A DNA stretch of 5,821 nt. It comes from Clostridia bacterium (GTDB taxonomy: Bacteria; CBDUZB01; JAGLHV01). Under the pieces are notes generated by a model. The model saw only the letters and a list, made by a program, of their open reading frames with translations, searched no databases and was not told where the DNA came from. The DNA lies in assembly GCA_030595925.1 (NCBI GenBank), contig JAUVLC010000136.1, forward strand, positions 1 to 5,821, read 5' to 3'. Shown here piece by piece: positions 1 to 5,268 of this stretch (the first letter of the stretch is position 1; the number at the start of each line of letters is the position of its first letter). Made by a program: the position numbers and the translations under genes.

Positions 1-1818
1 GTTAATCAAGTCCCCGGCTCTTTCGCAGTCTTCTACCAGCCGGTCAAAGACTTTGCCGGCGGATATGGATTCCAGCTGGTTGCGGTCTCCCACCAGAATT
101 ATTTTGTCTTTGCTTTTTTCGGCTAGCTTAAAGAGTTTGGATGCATTTCTTGAGTCCAGCATGCTGGCTTCGTCAAAGATGATTACCCTCTTTTTTTGTT
201 CCTTTGTTTTGCTTTCTCTTTTAAGTTTTCTTTCTTGCGATAAAAAGGAGCTGAGCGTGATTGATTTTATGCTGGTTTCTTCTTCCAGATTTTTAGCCGT
301 AACCCCTTGCATAGCCAAACCGATAACTTCAAATCCTCTTTCTTTGTAAAAGTCACCGGTGGTTTTTAATGCAGTGGTTTTGCCACTGCCGGCGTCTCCT
401 TGAACAACGGTTAGAAGGGTGTTAGATACAATCATTTTTTGCACGGCTAACGATTGGATATCGGAAAGCGTTCTTTCGCTTTTGGCTCTTTTCGCTTTAC
501 GCTCTCCTTCAACGATTTTTGAAACTTCTAAAGGATCTAATTTTTCCCAACCTAAAGATGTTCCGCTGGCGTTCATATATTCCCGGTCGGCTTTAACCAT
601 TTCCCATGAAGTATATCTGCCTTTTTCCAGCTCTATGATATAGCCCATATTTACTTGCTCGTTTAATTTGACTAGGGCTTCCTGATAGGTTATATCTTCC
701 CATTTTTCATCGTGCATACGTTCGGCAAGGTATTCGGTAATGACTGCTTGTTGGGAAGACGAGGCACTTTTTTCCGTGGCTCTTCGAATGGCTAACTGCC
801 ATTTTTCCGATTCGCTGGTGTTGTTCCGGTAATTGTTTCTTTCGTGAAAGGCTTCGATTGACCATTCGGCTTTATTTGACCAGTCCTGCCGGTTGGTTTT
901 TGTCTGCTCTTTATTTTGTTCTTCGGTTTTGGTATTGGTTCGTTCTGCCTTGGCTTGCCAGCCCTTAGTTATTTCATCTTTCGGGCTTTTTGGGGATTTT
1001 TCTTTTCTGGTTTTTCTCCAGGCGTCCATATCCCTTTTGCCTTCGGCTTTGGCTTCTAATATCTGTTGTCTGCGGGTAGAAAAAATCAGCTCGGTTTGAT
1101 GAGCGATTTTATCTAATCGCCACTCTCCGCCTTTGGTGTAGCTGATGTTATAACCTAAATTTTTCAAGCGGGAAGCCAGCCGGGTGCGGTACATAGTTCC
1201 CCACAATTTATTAAAGTCTTGAGATAAAATTTCCCTACTGCGTAAAGCCATGATTTTGTTTTCGTATTCGGTTAAATTGGTTACAACCACATGGGTATGC
1301 AGTTGCGGATCGTGTTCCCTATTGAAGCCGTCCCGGACAGTGATGTAACACATTTTTCCGGTGCGGACATCTACCCCGGCTTTTGGTTGGGCCATGGCGT
1401 GCCGTTCTTCAATTTCTTTCATTACCTCTAAAACTGTTTGGTCATGGGCTTTGATGATTTCCGAGTTTTTGTCGGTTACCAATCCGGCAATGCTTACGGT
1501 TTTGGGTGCGGAAAATGTAAAGTCAATTCCCTTGACTTTATGTTTTCTACTGCGTTGAGTTCCGGAGGCGTCTTTGCCGTTTAAGAGGTTTAAAAATACC
1601 TGTTCACTGATTGCTTGACCATCCTTTAACCCCATTGTATTACAGAGTTTGCCATTGACTTGCACATGGTCAAGTGTTTCGTCTGAAATTACAGAAAGTC
1701 CTTTATCTCGTAAGATATCGGCAAGTCCTTCGGATTGTTTAAAGTAGTAATTTTCTTGGTGGGTGTGGTATTCAACAAGCCCTTGAGGGTCACCTAATAA
1801 TTTCATTGTGGTTAGCAT
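1..1818 (-). CDS. MobF-family (TrwC/TraI-type) conjugative relaxase-helicase, N-terminal 606 residues, cut by window edge
   Basis: This cytoplasmic enzyme nicks oriT DNA, stays covalently bound to the 5' end and unwinds the plasmid for conjugation. The frame is open without interruption from the ATG at 1818 to base 1, so the C-terminus lies outside the window. Visible in the translation: candidate catalytic tyrosines Y17 and the Y24-Y25 pair (context ENYYF); DFTFSAPKTVS at 99-109, typical of MobF relaxases; the metal-binding HUH motif DPQLHTH with H174 and H176; a charged linker at about 260-350; then a RecD-like SF1 helicase with Walker A GDAGSGKTT at 474-482, Walker B DEASM at 549-553 and motif III GDRNQL at 577-582. 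The start is supported by an AGGT ribosome site about seven bases upstream and by the short distance to the tyrosines. D163 occupies the place of the usual first metal-binding histidine. Family members usually exceed 900 residues. The family assignment is very secure. Confidence 0.96.
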   Translation of the reverse strand, partial: MLTTMKLLGDPQGLVEYHTHQENYYFKQSEGLADILRDKGLSVISDETLDHVQVNGKLCNTMGLKDGQAISEQVFLNLLNGKDASGTQRSRKHKVKGIDFTFSAPKTVSIAGLVTDKNSEIIKAHDQTVLEVMKEIEERHAMAQPKAGVDVRTGKMCYITVRDGFNREHDPQLHTHVVVTNLTEYENKIMALRSREILSQDFNKLWGTMYRTRLASRLKNLGYNISYTKGGEWRLDKIAHQTELIFSTRRQQILEAKAEGKRDMDAWRKTRKEKSPKSPKDEITKGWQAKAERTNTKTEEQNKEQTKTNRQDWSNKAEWSIEAFHERNNYRNNTSESEKWQLAIRRATEKSASSSQQAVITEYLAERMHDEKWEDITYQEALVKLNEQVNMGYIIELEKGRYTSWEMVKADREYMNASGTSLGWEKLDPLEVSKIVEGERKAKRAKSERTLSDIQSLAVQKMIVSNTLLTVVQGDAGSGKTTALKTTGDFYKERGFEVIGLAMQGVTAKNLEEETSIKSITLSSFLSQERKLKRESKTKEQKKRVIIFDEASMLDSRNASKLFKLAEKSKDKIILVGDRNQLESISAGKVFDRLVEDCERAGDLIN

Positions 1819-1886
1819 AAGTTTACCTGATTTTTGTTATGGCTTTAAAGCTACTAAACCTTGTAGAATGGTGCATAGGTTAAAAA

Positions 1887-1943
1887 TGACATAAAAATAA
1901 TTAATCTACTTGTTTTTTATAACAAATAATTATATTTATGTCA
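1887..1943. repeat. 57-bp hyphenated palindrome over the relaxase promoter (operator or oriT-like)
   Basis: Two 17-base arms, TGACATAAAAATAATTA (1887-1903) and TAATTATATTTATGTCA (1927-1943), are inverted with 16 of 17 matching. A smaller inverted pair, TTGTT and AACAA, lies between them (1910-1914 and 1921-1925). The right arm overlaps the -35 box and the inner pair overlaps the -10 box. A dimeric regulator binding both arms would block the promoter. MobF relaxase genes are often next to oriT and autoregulated, so this could also be part of the transfer origin. The repeat is seen directly; its role is inferred. Confidence 0.7.
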
Positions 1944-1944
1944 A
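1916..1944 (-). promoter_or_regulatory. sigma70-type promoter for the relaxase gene
   Basis: The minus strand reads TTGACA (1944-1939), a 17-base spacer, then TATAAA (1921-1916). This is a perfect -35 and a near-perfect -10. Transcription would start near 1909, giving a leader of about 90 bases before the ATG at 1818. The whole core lies within the 57-bp palindrome. Confidence 0.8.
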
Positions 1945-1950
1945 GAAAAA

Positions 1951-2060
1951 AATTAGTTAAAATTTGGGGGTATTATAGTATTGGGTGGTTAAAAATAATG
2001 GTTAATTTTGGGTTGTAGGGGGTAAAAATTTTTGGGAAGTGTGGAATTTGCGGGATTGGG
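1951..2060 (-). other. C-rich, almost G-free tract (possible Rho-utilisation site)
   Basis: My hand count over these 110 bases on the minus strand is 37 C and 1 G, in many short CC, CCC and CCCCC runs separated by A/T. An RNA copied from this strand would be unstructured and C-rich, which is the classical description of a rut site for Rho-dependent termination. It lies after the stop of the 216-residue gene and just before the relaxase promoter, a sensible place to end that transcript. Other readings are a single-strand entry site for replication or transfer. Base composition is observed; function is inferred. Confidence 0.45.
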
Positions 2061-2193
2061 AAAATCTTACTACTTTAAAAGTAAAGAGAAAATTGAAAAT
2101 AAAAATGCAACTTCGGCAATAATACGAGCATTGTATAGTAAGAGTCGCCGCTTTTTTTTTGTAAATATTTTAGTTCTTCAATCGTTCTTTAAT
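2061..2193. other. Rest of the intergenic gap before the relaxase; no gene seen
   Basis: AT-rich spacer between the stop of the 216-residue gene and the C-rich tract. It holds a nine-base T run at 2152-2160 preceded on the plus strand by a weak GC-rich hairpin (CGGC and GCCG ends, about 2113-2149), which could be a poor plus-strand terminator. A small palindrome, TACTTTAAAAGTA, lies near 2071-2083. I see no start codon with a ribosome site and no RNA gene. Confidence 0.4.
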
Positions 2194-2844
2194 CTATAAA
2201 ATTATTAAAGTCAAGAATTTCTTCATCCTTTTCCGTAAACTGGATTTTTCCTTAATTATGGGAATTTCCAATTCTTCACTTTCAACTTCGAGTTCAATTT
2301 TCTTTCTCCATCGAACTGGGTTAACTAGGATCCATGTTTGTATAATTGCATACACATCGAACAAAAATAGACATAGACCAACATTTTTATAAGAGATGCT
2401 GAAAAAATAATGATAAGCAAACCCAATGGCAAATACATTTAATAACAGGAATATTCCACGAACATGGAAAAAGTGTAGATTTGATTTCCATTTCGACTCT
2501 CTATCATAGTAGTTCTGGCAAAATGTTTCCCATCCTAATCCTGAGAAGTGTGGTTCTATTTTATGCTGAATGTATTCTCCGATAAGTACAATCATCCTAT
2601 CATGATTTGACCATCCAATGGCTAGGAGAAGCAGTAGAAAAGGAATAAGTGAAAAGATATGAAAGCTTTGTTGCGGATCTTTAATTCCTATTTTAATGCC
2701 TAGGGCAAAGAGAGTCCCTGAAGTAATAAATGATAGGTGCACTAGGAATTGCTGACCCGTAGAACGCTGCATTATTTCTTCTCTAAGTCTAGAAAATTCA
2801 ATTAATGCTCCTTCATCTTTTATATTCTGATTAAATTCAGACAT
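2194..2844 (-). CDS. Four-helix inner-membrane protein of unknown function, under a GEMM-I riboswitch
   Basis: A 216-residue protein with a soluble N-terminus, four predicted transmembrane helices (about 33-52, 63-79, 128-148 and 154-174) and a charged, basic C-terminal tail rich in E and K. The conserved-looking segments are EFSRLREEIMQR (16-27), GWSNHDRMIVLIGEYI (77-92) and IEPHFSGLGWE (96-106). From memory this pattern recurs in uncharacterised bacterial membrane proteins, but I cannot name a family. The long loop between helices 2 and 3 (80-127) is the likely functional part. A GAGGG sequence 11 bases before the ATG is a somewhat distant ribosome site. The gene lies downstream of a strong promoter, a riboswitch and a terminator, with a 116-base leader after the terminator. 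Control by a cyclic dinucleotide suggests an envelope, signalling or lifestyle role; this is inference only. The gene is secure, its function open. Confidence 0.85.
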   Translation of the reverse strand: MSEFNQNIKDEGALIEFSRLREEIMQRSTGQQFLVHLSFITSGTLFALGIKIGIKDPQQSFHIFSLIPFLLLLLAIGWSNHDRMIVLIGEYIQHKIEPHFSGLGWETFCQNYYDRESKWKSNLHFFHVRGIFLLLNVFAIGFAYHYFFSISYKNVGLCLFLFDVYAIIQTWILVNPVRWRKKIELEVESEELEIPIIKEKSSLRKRMKKFLTLIIL

Positions 2845-2960
2845 TGATTAACATACCCTCTTTTCCATTCTTTGATTTTGATTACTAATAAATGCAGTAG
2901 CATGCTTCTGCTTCCAAAAGAACTATTAGTGCATTTTTGTAATAGAAAAAAAAACACAAT

Positions 2961-3002
2961 TAAAAAGCGACTTGCCACCTATCTTTAGGTAACTGAGTCG
3001 GT
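2961..3002 (-). terminator. Intrinsic terminator of the riboswitch (expression platform)
   Basis: On the minus strand an outer stem CGACT/AGTCG encloses a perfect inner hairpin ACCTA-AAGA-TAGGT, followed by five T at 2965-2961 and a second nine-base T run about ten bases on. It lies about 20 bases after the aptamer and before the 216-residue gene, so read-through decides whether that gene is expressed. The 5' half (2985-2993) can instead pair with the P2 strand of the aptamer. Confidence 0.8.
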
Positions 3003-3019
3003 TATTGTTTATCTTTATT

Positions 3020-3110
3020 TATTGTCTTCGGTAGCTCGGCGATCACAAGAATTTTCCTCCAGACCCGTAGCTTTGCGTCCCCTAATTTCTTAAGGTTTGC
3101 CTTTTCGGAT
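3020..3110 (-). promoter_or_regulatory. GEMM-I (class I cyclic-di-GMP) riboswitch aptamer
   Basis: The minus strand carries the hallmark blocks of this RNA class in order: GGCAAACC (3101-3094), a P2 hairpin CCTTAA-GAAA-TTAGGGG with a GNRA-type tetraloop, the invariant GACGCAAAGC (3079-3070), then GAGCTACCGAAG at the 3' side (about 3037-3026). The P3 stem is self-consistent: AGCT-A-CGG on the 5' side pairs with CCG-AGCT on the 3' side, with a bulged A. The base I align with G20 of the Vibrio Vc2 aptamer is G, which favours c-di-GMP over 3',3'-cGAMP, though that alignment is by eye. The flanking P1 helix is not clear here. A consensus promoter lies just upstream and an intrinsic terminator just downstream, so control is probably transcriptional. 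Confidence 0.93.
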
Positions 3111-3133
3111 TTATTATGTTCTTTACATCAATA

Positions 3134-3162
3134 AATGTATCCCAGCTTTATTTGTTTGTCAA
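3134..3162 (-). promoter_or_regulatory. sigma70-type promoter for the riboswitch and 216-residue gene
   Basis: TTGACA (3162-3157), a 17-base spacer and TACATT (3139-3134) on the minus strand. The start site would fall near 3127, about 20 bases before the aptamer. The TTGA of the -35 box belongs to the end of module copy 1 and the remaining CA lies outside it, so the promoter straddles the repeat boundary. Confidence 0.75.
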
Positions 3163-3398
3163 GGAGTAAATTTTCTTATAGGGTAACAGGAAAAGTTTGT
3201 TTGCGGAGTGGGAAAAAACCGGAGTGGAAATGTTTAATGTTTGTAGTTTGTTTGGGGAGTGATAACGGAGCAAAGTATCTGGTGAACGGATTTCTTGCGT
3301 AAGCAAGAAAAAAATGTTTTTGAGTGTTAACGAAAAATCATTTTGGGAACGAACAAACATTAAATAAAACGGAGCGGAGTGTTTGGAGGCGGGGGGTA
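3160..3398 (-). other. Structured C-rich tail of module copy 1
   Basis: Non-coding tail after the 86-residue gene. It has a perfect 12-base inverted repeat, TTTAATGTTTGT (3233-3244) with ACAAACATTAAA (3353-3364), enclosing a perfect 8-bp hairpin, TTTCTTGC-GTAA-GCAAGAAA (3291-3310). On the minus strand it is C-rich and G-poor and carries degenerate repeats of CACTCCGCAAACAAACT. It could be a Rho-dependent terminator or a structured 3' end. An open frame crosses it, but I do not call it a gene. Confidence 0.55.
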
Positions 3399-3659
3399 TT
3401 AGAATTTGTTTTTAAATAAAACATAAAGAAGCAAAGCCATGCCGATAATAAAAAGGGGGTAGTTTGCTTTCCTTAAATATGGTATATACTTATTACAAAG
3501 GTCTCTCTTGAAAAAGAAAATAAGAGCATGCAAAATAAGGAGAATTGTAAGAAATAAAACTATAATTGTCCTACCGGTAAACCCGTAAGTAACTAAATTA
3601 TAAATAGTGAGGTAAATCATCCATGCATAAATAAGAAAAAATAATATAATTAATTTCAT
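3399..3659 (-). CDS. Small three-helix membrane protein, module copy 1
   Basis: An 86-residue, strongly hydrophobic protein with likely membrane helices at about 3-24, 30-50 and 66-82. A short basic loop (KRDLCNKYIPYLRK, 51-64) between helices 2 and 3 is the only extended polar part. The ATG has a good ribosome site, AAGGA, about six bases upstream. It is 78 of 86 residues identical to the copy at 4384-4644; the coding frame has no indels and about half the base changes are silent, which suggests both copies are or recently were under selection. It starts 52 bases after the second lipoprotein and may be co-transcribed with it, although a hairpin (3677-3708) lies between. I recognise no family. 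A small holin-like or envelope-accessory protein is possible but unsupported. Confidence 0.75.
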   Translation of the reverse strand: MKLIILFFLIYAWMIYLTIYNLVTYGFTGRTIIVLFLTILLILHALIFFFKRDLCNKYIPYLRKANYPLFIIGMALLLYVLFKNKF

Positions 3660-3676
3660 AATTTCCTTGAAAACTC

Positions 3677-3708
3677 ATCTATCCCTTTGGTTTTTCAATG
3701 GGACAGAT
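3677..3708 (-). other. Hairpin between lipoprotein and membrane protein genes
   Basis: ATCTGTCCC and GGGATAGAT on the minus strand form a nine-pair stem with one G-U wobble and a 14-base loop. It begins four bases after the lipoprotein stop codon. There is no T run after it, so it is more likely an mRNA-stability or attenuation hairpin than a full terminator. Confidence 0.4.
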
Positions 3709-3711
3709 TTT

Positions 3712-4065
3712 TTACTTCCGTATCCAATGGATAGACCCTTGACTACCTGGATTAATCTTACAGTTGTCATCTGCTTTGGAACTCCCACTAATAACCTTAC
3801 TGTCTCCTGATACAGTGAAAGACATTGTACCATGTCGCTTCACTGACTCACCCCAAATGCCATTATAAATACCTTCTCCAGCTTTATCAAATTCAAATGT
3901 TCCTGGTCCTGTACCATAAGTATCTGTATATGTCCCCTTGTTGCCTTTGATTACGACGTAACCCCAGTCTCCTGTCCACTCACCAGAAAGGCTTTTATCT
4001 TTCTTTGTAGCACAACCAAAGTTTAATACCTGCAAAATCAATAATAAAAATATTATTTGTTTCAT
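3712..4065 (-). CDS. Small lipoprotein with Gly/Trp-rich beta-type domain
   Basis: 117 residues from the ATG at 4065, chosen because a strong AGGAGGA ribosome site (4077-4071) stands six bases before it; an in-frame ATG 30 bases upstream lacks one and would spoil the signal peptide. Residues 1-17 form a signal sequence ending in a lipobox (LNFG) with the lipid-bearing cysteine at C18, so the product is exported and membrane-anchored. The mature part has regularly spaced aromatic-glycine motifs (SGEWTGDWG, GTYTDTYGTGPG, GIYNGIWGES, GSIHWIRK), as in a small antiparallel beta-barrel. I know similar unnamed proteins but no function. It lies between the two module copies and has its own promoter at 4132-4160. 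Two perfect 10-base tandem units (4097-4116) sit in its leader. Confidence 0.85.
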   Translation of the reverse strand: MKQIIFLLLILQVLNFGCATKKDKSLSGEWTGDWGYVVIKGNKGTYTDTYGTGPGTFEFDKAGEGIYNGIWGESVKRHGTMSFTVSGDSKVISGSSKADDNCKINPGSQGSIHWIRK

Positions 4066-4096
4066 TTCTTTCCTCCTAACAATTAATAAACGCACT

Positions 4097-4116
4097 TCTT
4101 TTGGGGTCTTTTGGGG
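4097..4116 (-). repeat. 10-bp tandem repeat (two units) in the lipoprotein leader
   Basis: TCTTTTGGGG occurs twice without a gap on the plus strand (CCCCAAAAGA twice in the minus-strand transcript). It lies between the promoter and the ribosome site of the second lipoprotein gene. It may be a binding site or a slippage product. Confidence 0.6.
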
Positions 4117-4131
4117 TGGTGTGTTCGTCTT

Positions 4132-4160
4132 AAAATATCATATTTTAAAAAAGTATTCAA
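4132..4160 (-). promoter_or_regulatory. sigma70-type promoter for the second lipoprotein gene
   Basis: TTGAAT (4160-4155), a 17-base spacer and TATTTT (4137-4132), with TGA directly before the -10 giving an extended -10 element. Its TTGA sits at the same edge of module copy 2 as the -35 box at 3157-3162 does in copy 1. Confidence 0.6.
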
Positions 4161-4383
4161 GGAGAAAGTCAACAGGAAAAAGTTTGTTTGTGGTGTGGGG
4201 AAAAACCGGAGTGGAATTGTTTAATGTTTGCAGTTTGTTTGCGGAGTGAAAACGGAGCAAAGTAACTGGTGAACAGATTTCTTGTGTGAGCAAGAAAAAA
4301 ATGTTTTTGAGTGTTAACGAAAAATCTTTTGGTGAACGAACAAACATTAAATAAAATGGAGCGGAGTGTTTGGGGTGGGGGTA
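4161..4383 (-). other. Structured C-rich tail of module copy 2
   Basis: Hand count over 4161-4390 on the minus strand: about 70 C against 18 G. It keeps an 11-base inverted repeat, TTTAATGTTTG (4220-4230) with CAAACATTAAA (4341-4351), enclosing a hairpin TTTCTTGT-GTGA-GCAAGAAA (4278-4297). The one stem change relative to copy 1 (C to T) gives a G-U wobble in plus-strand RNA but an A-C mismatch in minus-strand RNA. CACTCCG-type repeats recur as in copy 1. Confidence 0.55.
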
Positions 4384-4644
4384 TTAGAATTTGTTTTTAA
4401 ATAAAGCATAAAGAAGTAAAGCCATGCCGATAAAAAAAGGGGGGTAGTTTGCTTTCCTTAAATATGGTATATACTTATCACAAAGGTCTCTCTTGAAAAA
4501 GAAAATAAGAGCGTGTAAAATAAGTAAAAGTGTAAGAAACAAAACTATAATTGTCCTAACTGTAAACCCGCAAGTAACTAAATTATAAATAGTGAGATAA
4601 ATCATCCAGGCATAAATAAGAAAAAATAATATAATCGTTTTCAT
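4384..4644 (-). CDS. Small three-helix membrane protein, module copy 2
   Basis: 86 residues, the paralogue of 3399-3659, differing at residues 3, 25, 29, 39, 56, 69, 71 and 80. The three hydrophobic segments and the basic KRDLCDKYIPYLRK loop are kept; one change puts a second proline at the start of helix 3 (YPP). The ribosome site is weaker than in copy 1 (AAGAAAA instead of AAGGAAA). No promoter is obvious between the attC-like site and this gene, so it probably depends on read-through from the lipoprotein gene upstream, as in a promoterless cassette. Function unknown. Confidence 0.75.
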   Translation of the reverse strand: MKTIILFFLIYAWMIYLTIYNLVTCGFTVRTIIVLFLTLLLILHALIFFFKRDLCDKYIPYLRKANYPPFFIGMALLLYALFKNKF

Positions 4645-4709
4645 AATTTTCTTAAAACTTCCTATTTATTCTTTTTTGTGTACCTTAGGCTTATGTACGT
4701 TTCATTTAT

Positions 4710-4809
4710 TTCTAACGGTGGAATTAAGCTGCCGTAGTATGGCGCGGGCTTTGCCTTTCCGCAAAGAGCGTGACATGCGTGAGCGGTCAGCTTTAATGAT
4801 TTGTTATGT
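4710..4809 (-). other. attC-like integron recombination site
   Basis: Directly after the lipoprotein stop, the minus strand starts with ACATAAC (4809-4803) and ends about 100 bases later with GTTAGA (4716-4711), matching the AAC and GTTRRR ends of an attC. Long arms pair: AATTAAGCTG-CCG (4722-4734) against CGG-T-CAGC-TTTAAT (4784-4797), leaving two single unpaired bases on the same arm, like the extrahelical bases that orient attC folding. An inner perfect hairpin, CTTTGC with GCAAAG (4749-4766), closes the structure. Orientation (gene, AAC, GTT) is right for a cassette. Outer core bases do not pair fully and no integrase is in view, so this is a candidate. Confidence 0.65.
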
Positions 4810-5199
4810 TTATTCACGAATGACAAATATCGCTCTTCCTTTCGCCGTCTTTGCTTCACTTGCATCCCCGTAGAAAACGCCTCCAGAGTAAAATCCAACT
4901 ACGCCGCCAGATTCGCTTTCAGTGTTAGTTATGAGTACGCCATTTGCCCCAATCTTTGCCGCTTGTCTTTTCAGCTCTTGGACTGCTCGATCTGTAGCGG
5001 CTTGAGAAGAGAGCTCAACATCACTTGAGGCCTCTACAATACCAATTGTTTCGTATTCCGATGGCGGCTCGAGATAAAGCTTGACGTCATTTGGATCGGC
5101 GGCTGGCCTCACATTTCCTGTTACAATATACGATCCGGTTGCGCAACCTAACAATGTAAGTAAGCAAACAAATAGTACTGCAATCTTATAAGTTTTCAT
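4810..5199 (-). CDS. Small lipoprotein, probable integron cassette cargo
   Basis: 129 residues from the ATG at 5199, chosen because it begins the signal peptide directly (MKTYKIAV...); an in-frame ATG at 5223 would add eight unlikely residues. The lipobox is LLG-C with C19 as the lipidated cysteine. The mature part has a segment GSYIVTGNVRPAADP, then VKLYLEPPSEYETIGIVEA (about 44-62), an alpha-helical stretch with DRAVQELKRQAAKIGANGVLI and a C-terminal GKGR-type strand ending AIFVIRE. The helix followed by GANGVLI resembles small envelope lipoproteins of the RcsF/DUF4156/YbjQ-like kind, and from memory similar proteins occur in integron cassettes; I cannot confirm the family. Its TAA stop abuts the attC-like site. 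A strong promoter lies at 5269-5297. The ribosome site is only AGGG close to the ATG. Confidence 0.85.
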   Translation of the reverse strand: MKTYKIAVLFVCLLTLLGCATGSYIVTGNVRPAADPNDVKLYLEPPSEYETIGIVEASSDVELSSQAATDRAVQELKRQAAKIGANGVLITNTESESGGVVGFYSGGVFYGDASEAKTAKGRAIFVIRE

Positions 5200-5268
5200 A
5201 GCCCTGTTTTTAAAACATAACATTATATATTATCTGGTTACTCTATTTTCATAAAATTACACTACATT

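Larger units (their letters stand above)
3159..3674 (-). repeat. Duplicated ~0.5 kb module, copy 1 (gene + C-rich tail + -35 element)
   Basis: Direct repeat of 4157-4657, about 990 bases apart. It contains an 86-residue membrane protein gene, about 240 bases of non-coding tail and the sequence CTCCTTGA, which forms the start of the next -35 box. By eye the coding part differs from copy 2 at 19 of about 260 positions with no indels, whereas the tail has substitutions and a few small indels. Identity fades just before each gene's ATG on one side and inside the -35 box on the other. No transposase or terminal inverted repeats are seen. Confidence 0.9.
4157..4657 (-). repeat. Duplicated ~0.5 kb module, copy 2 (gene + C-rich tail + -35 element)
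   Basis: Direct repeat of 3159-3674 with the same order of parts. It follows the attC-like site by about 50 bases. The two copies are close enough to suggest fairly recent duplication and could recombine, deleting the lipoprotein gene between them. Confidence 0.9.

Noticed and set aside
53-1558. Several plus-strand open frames of 65-98 codons
   Set aside because: They are antisense shadows of the uninterrupted relaxase frame and have no family features.
1966-2060. G-quadruplex on the plus strand
   Set aside because: The G runs are mostly separated by 10-25 bases, too far apart for a convincing quadruplex. The skew itself is the better-supported observation.
3148-3360. Open frame of 70 codons in the tail of module copy 1, with a 69-codon counterpart at 4138-4347
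   Set aside because: No ribosome site, the ATG lies inside an inverted repeat, differences between the copies change many residues, and the C-terminal ends diverge. The similarity is explained by duplication of a non-coding tail.
4662-4898. Open frame of 78 codons (contains SLKLTAHACHALCGK)
   Set aside because: It crosses the lipoprotein end and the attC-like stem in another frame. Translations of this look commonly arise from reading through attC sites.
4676-5028. Plus-strand open frames over the attC-like site and the first lipoprotein gene
   Set aside because: Antisense to a gene with a clear lipobox and to a structured recombination site; no ribosome sites seen.
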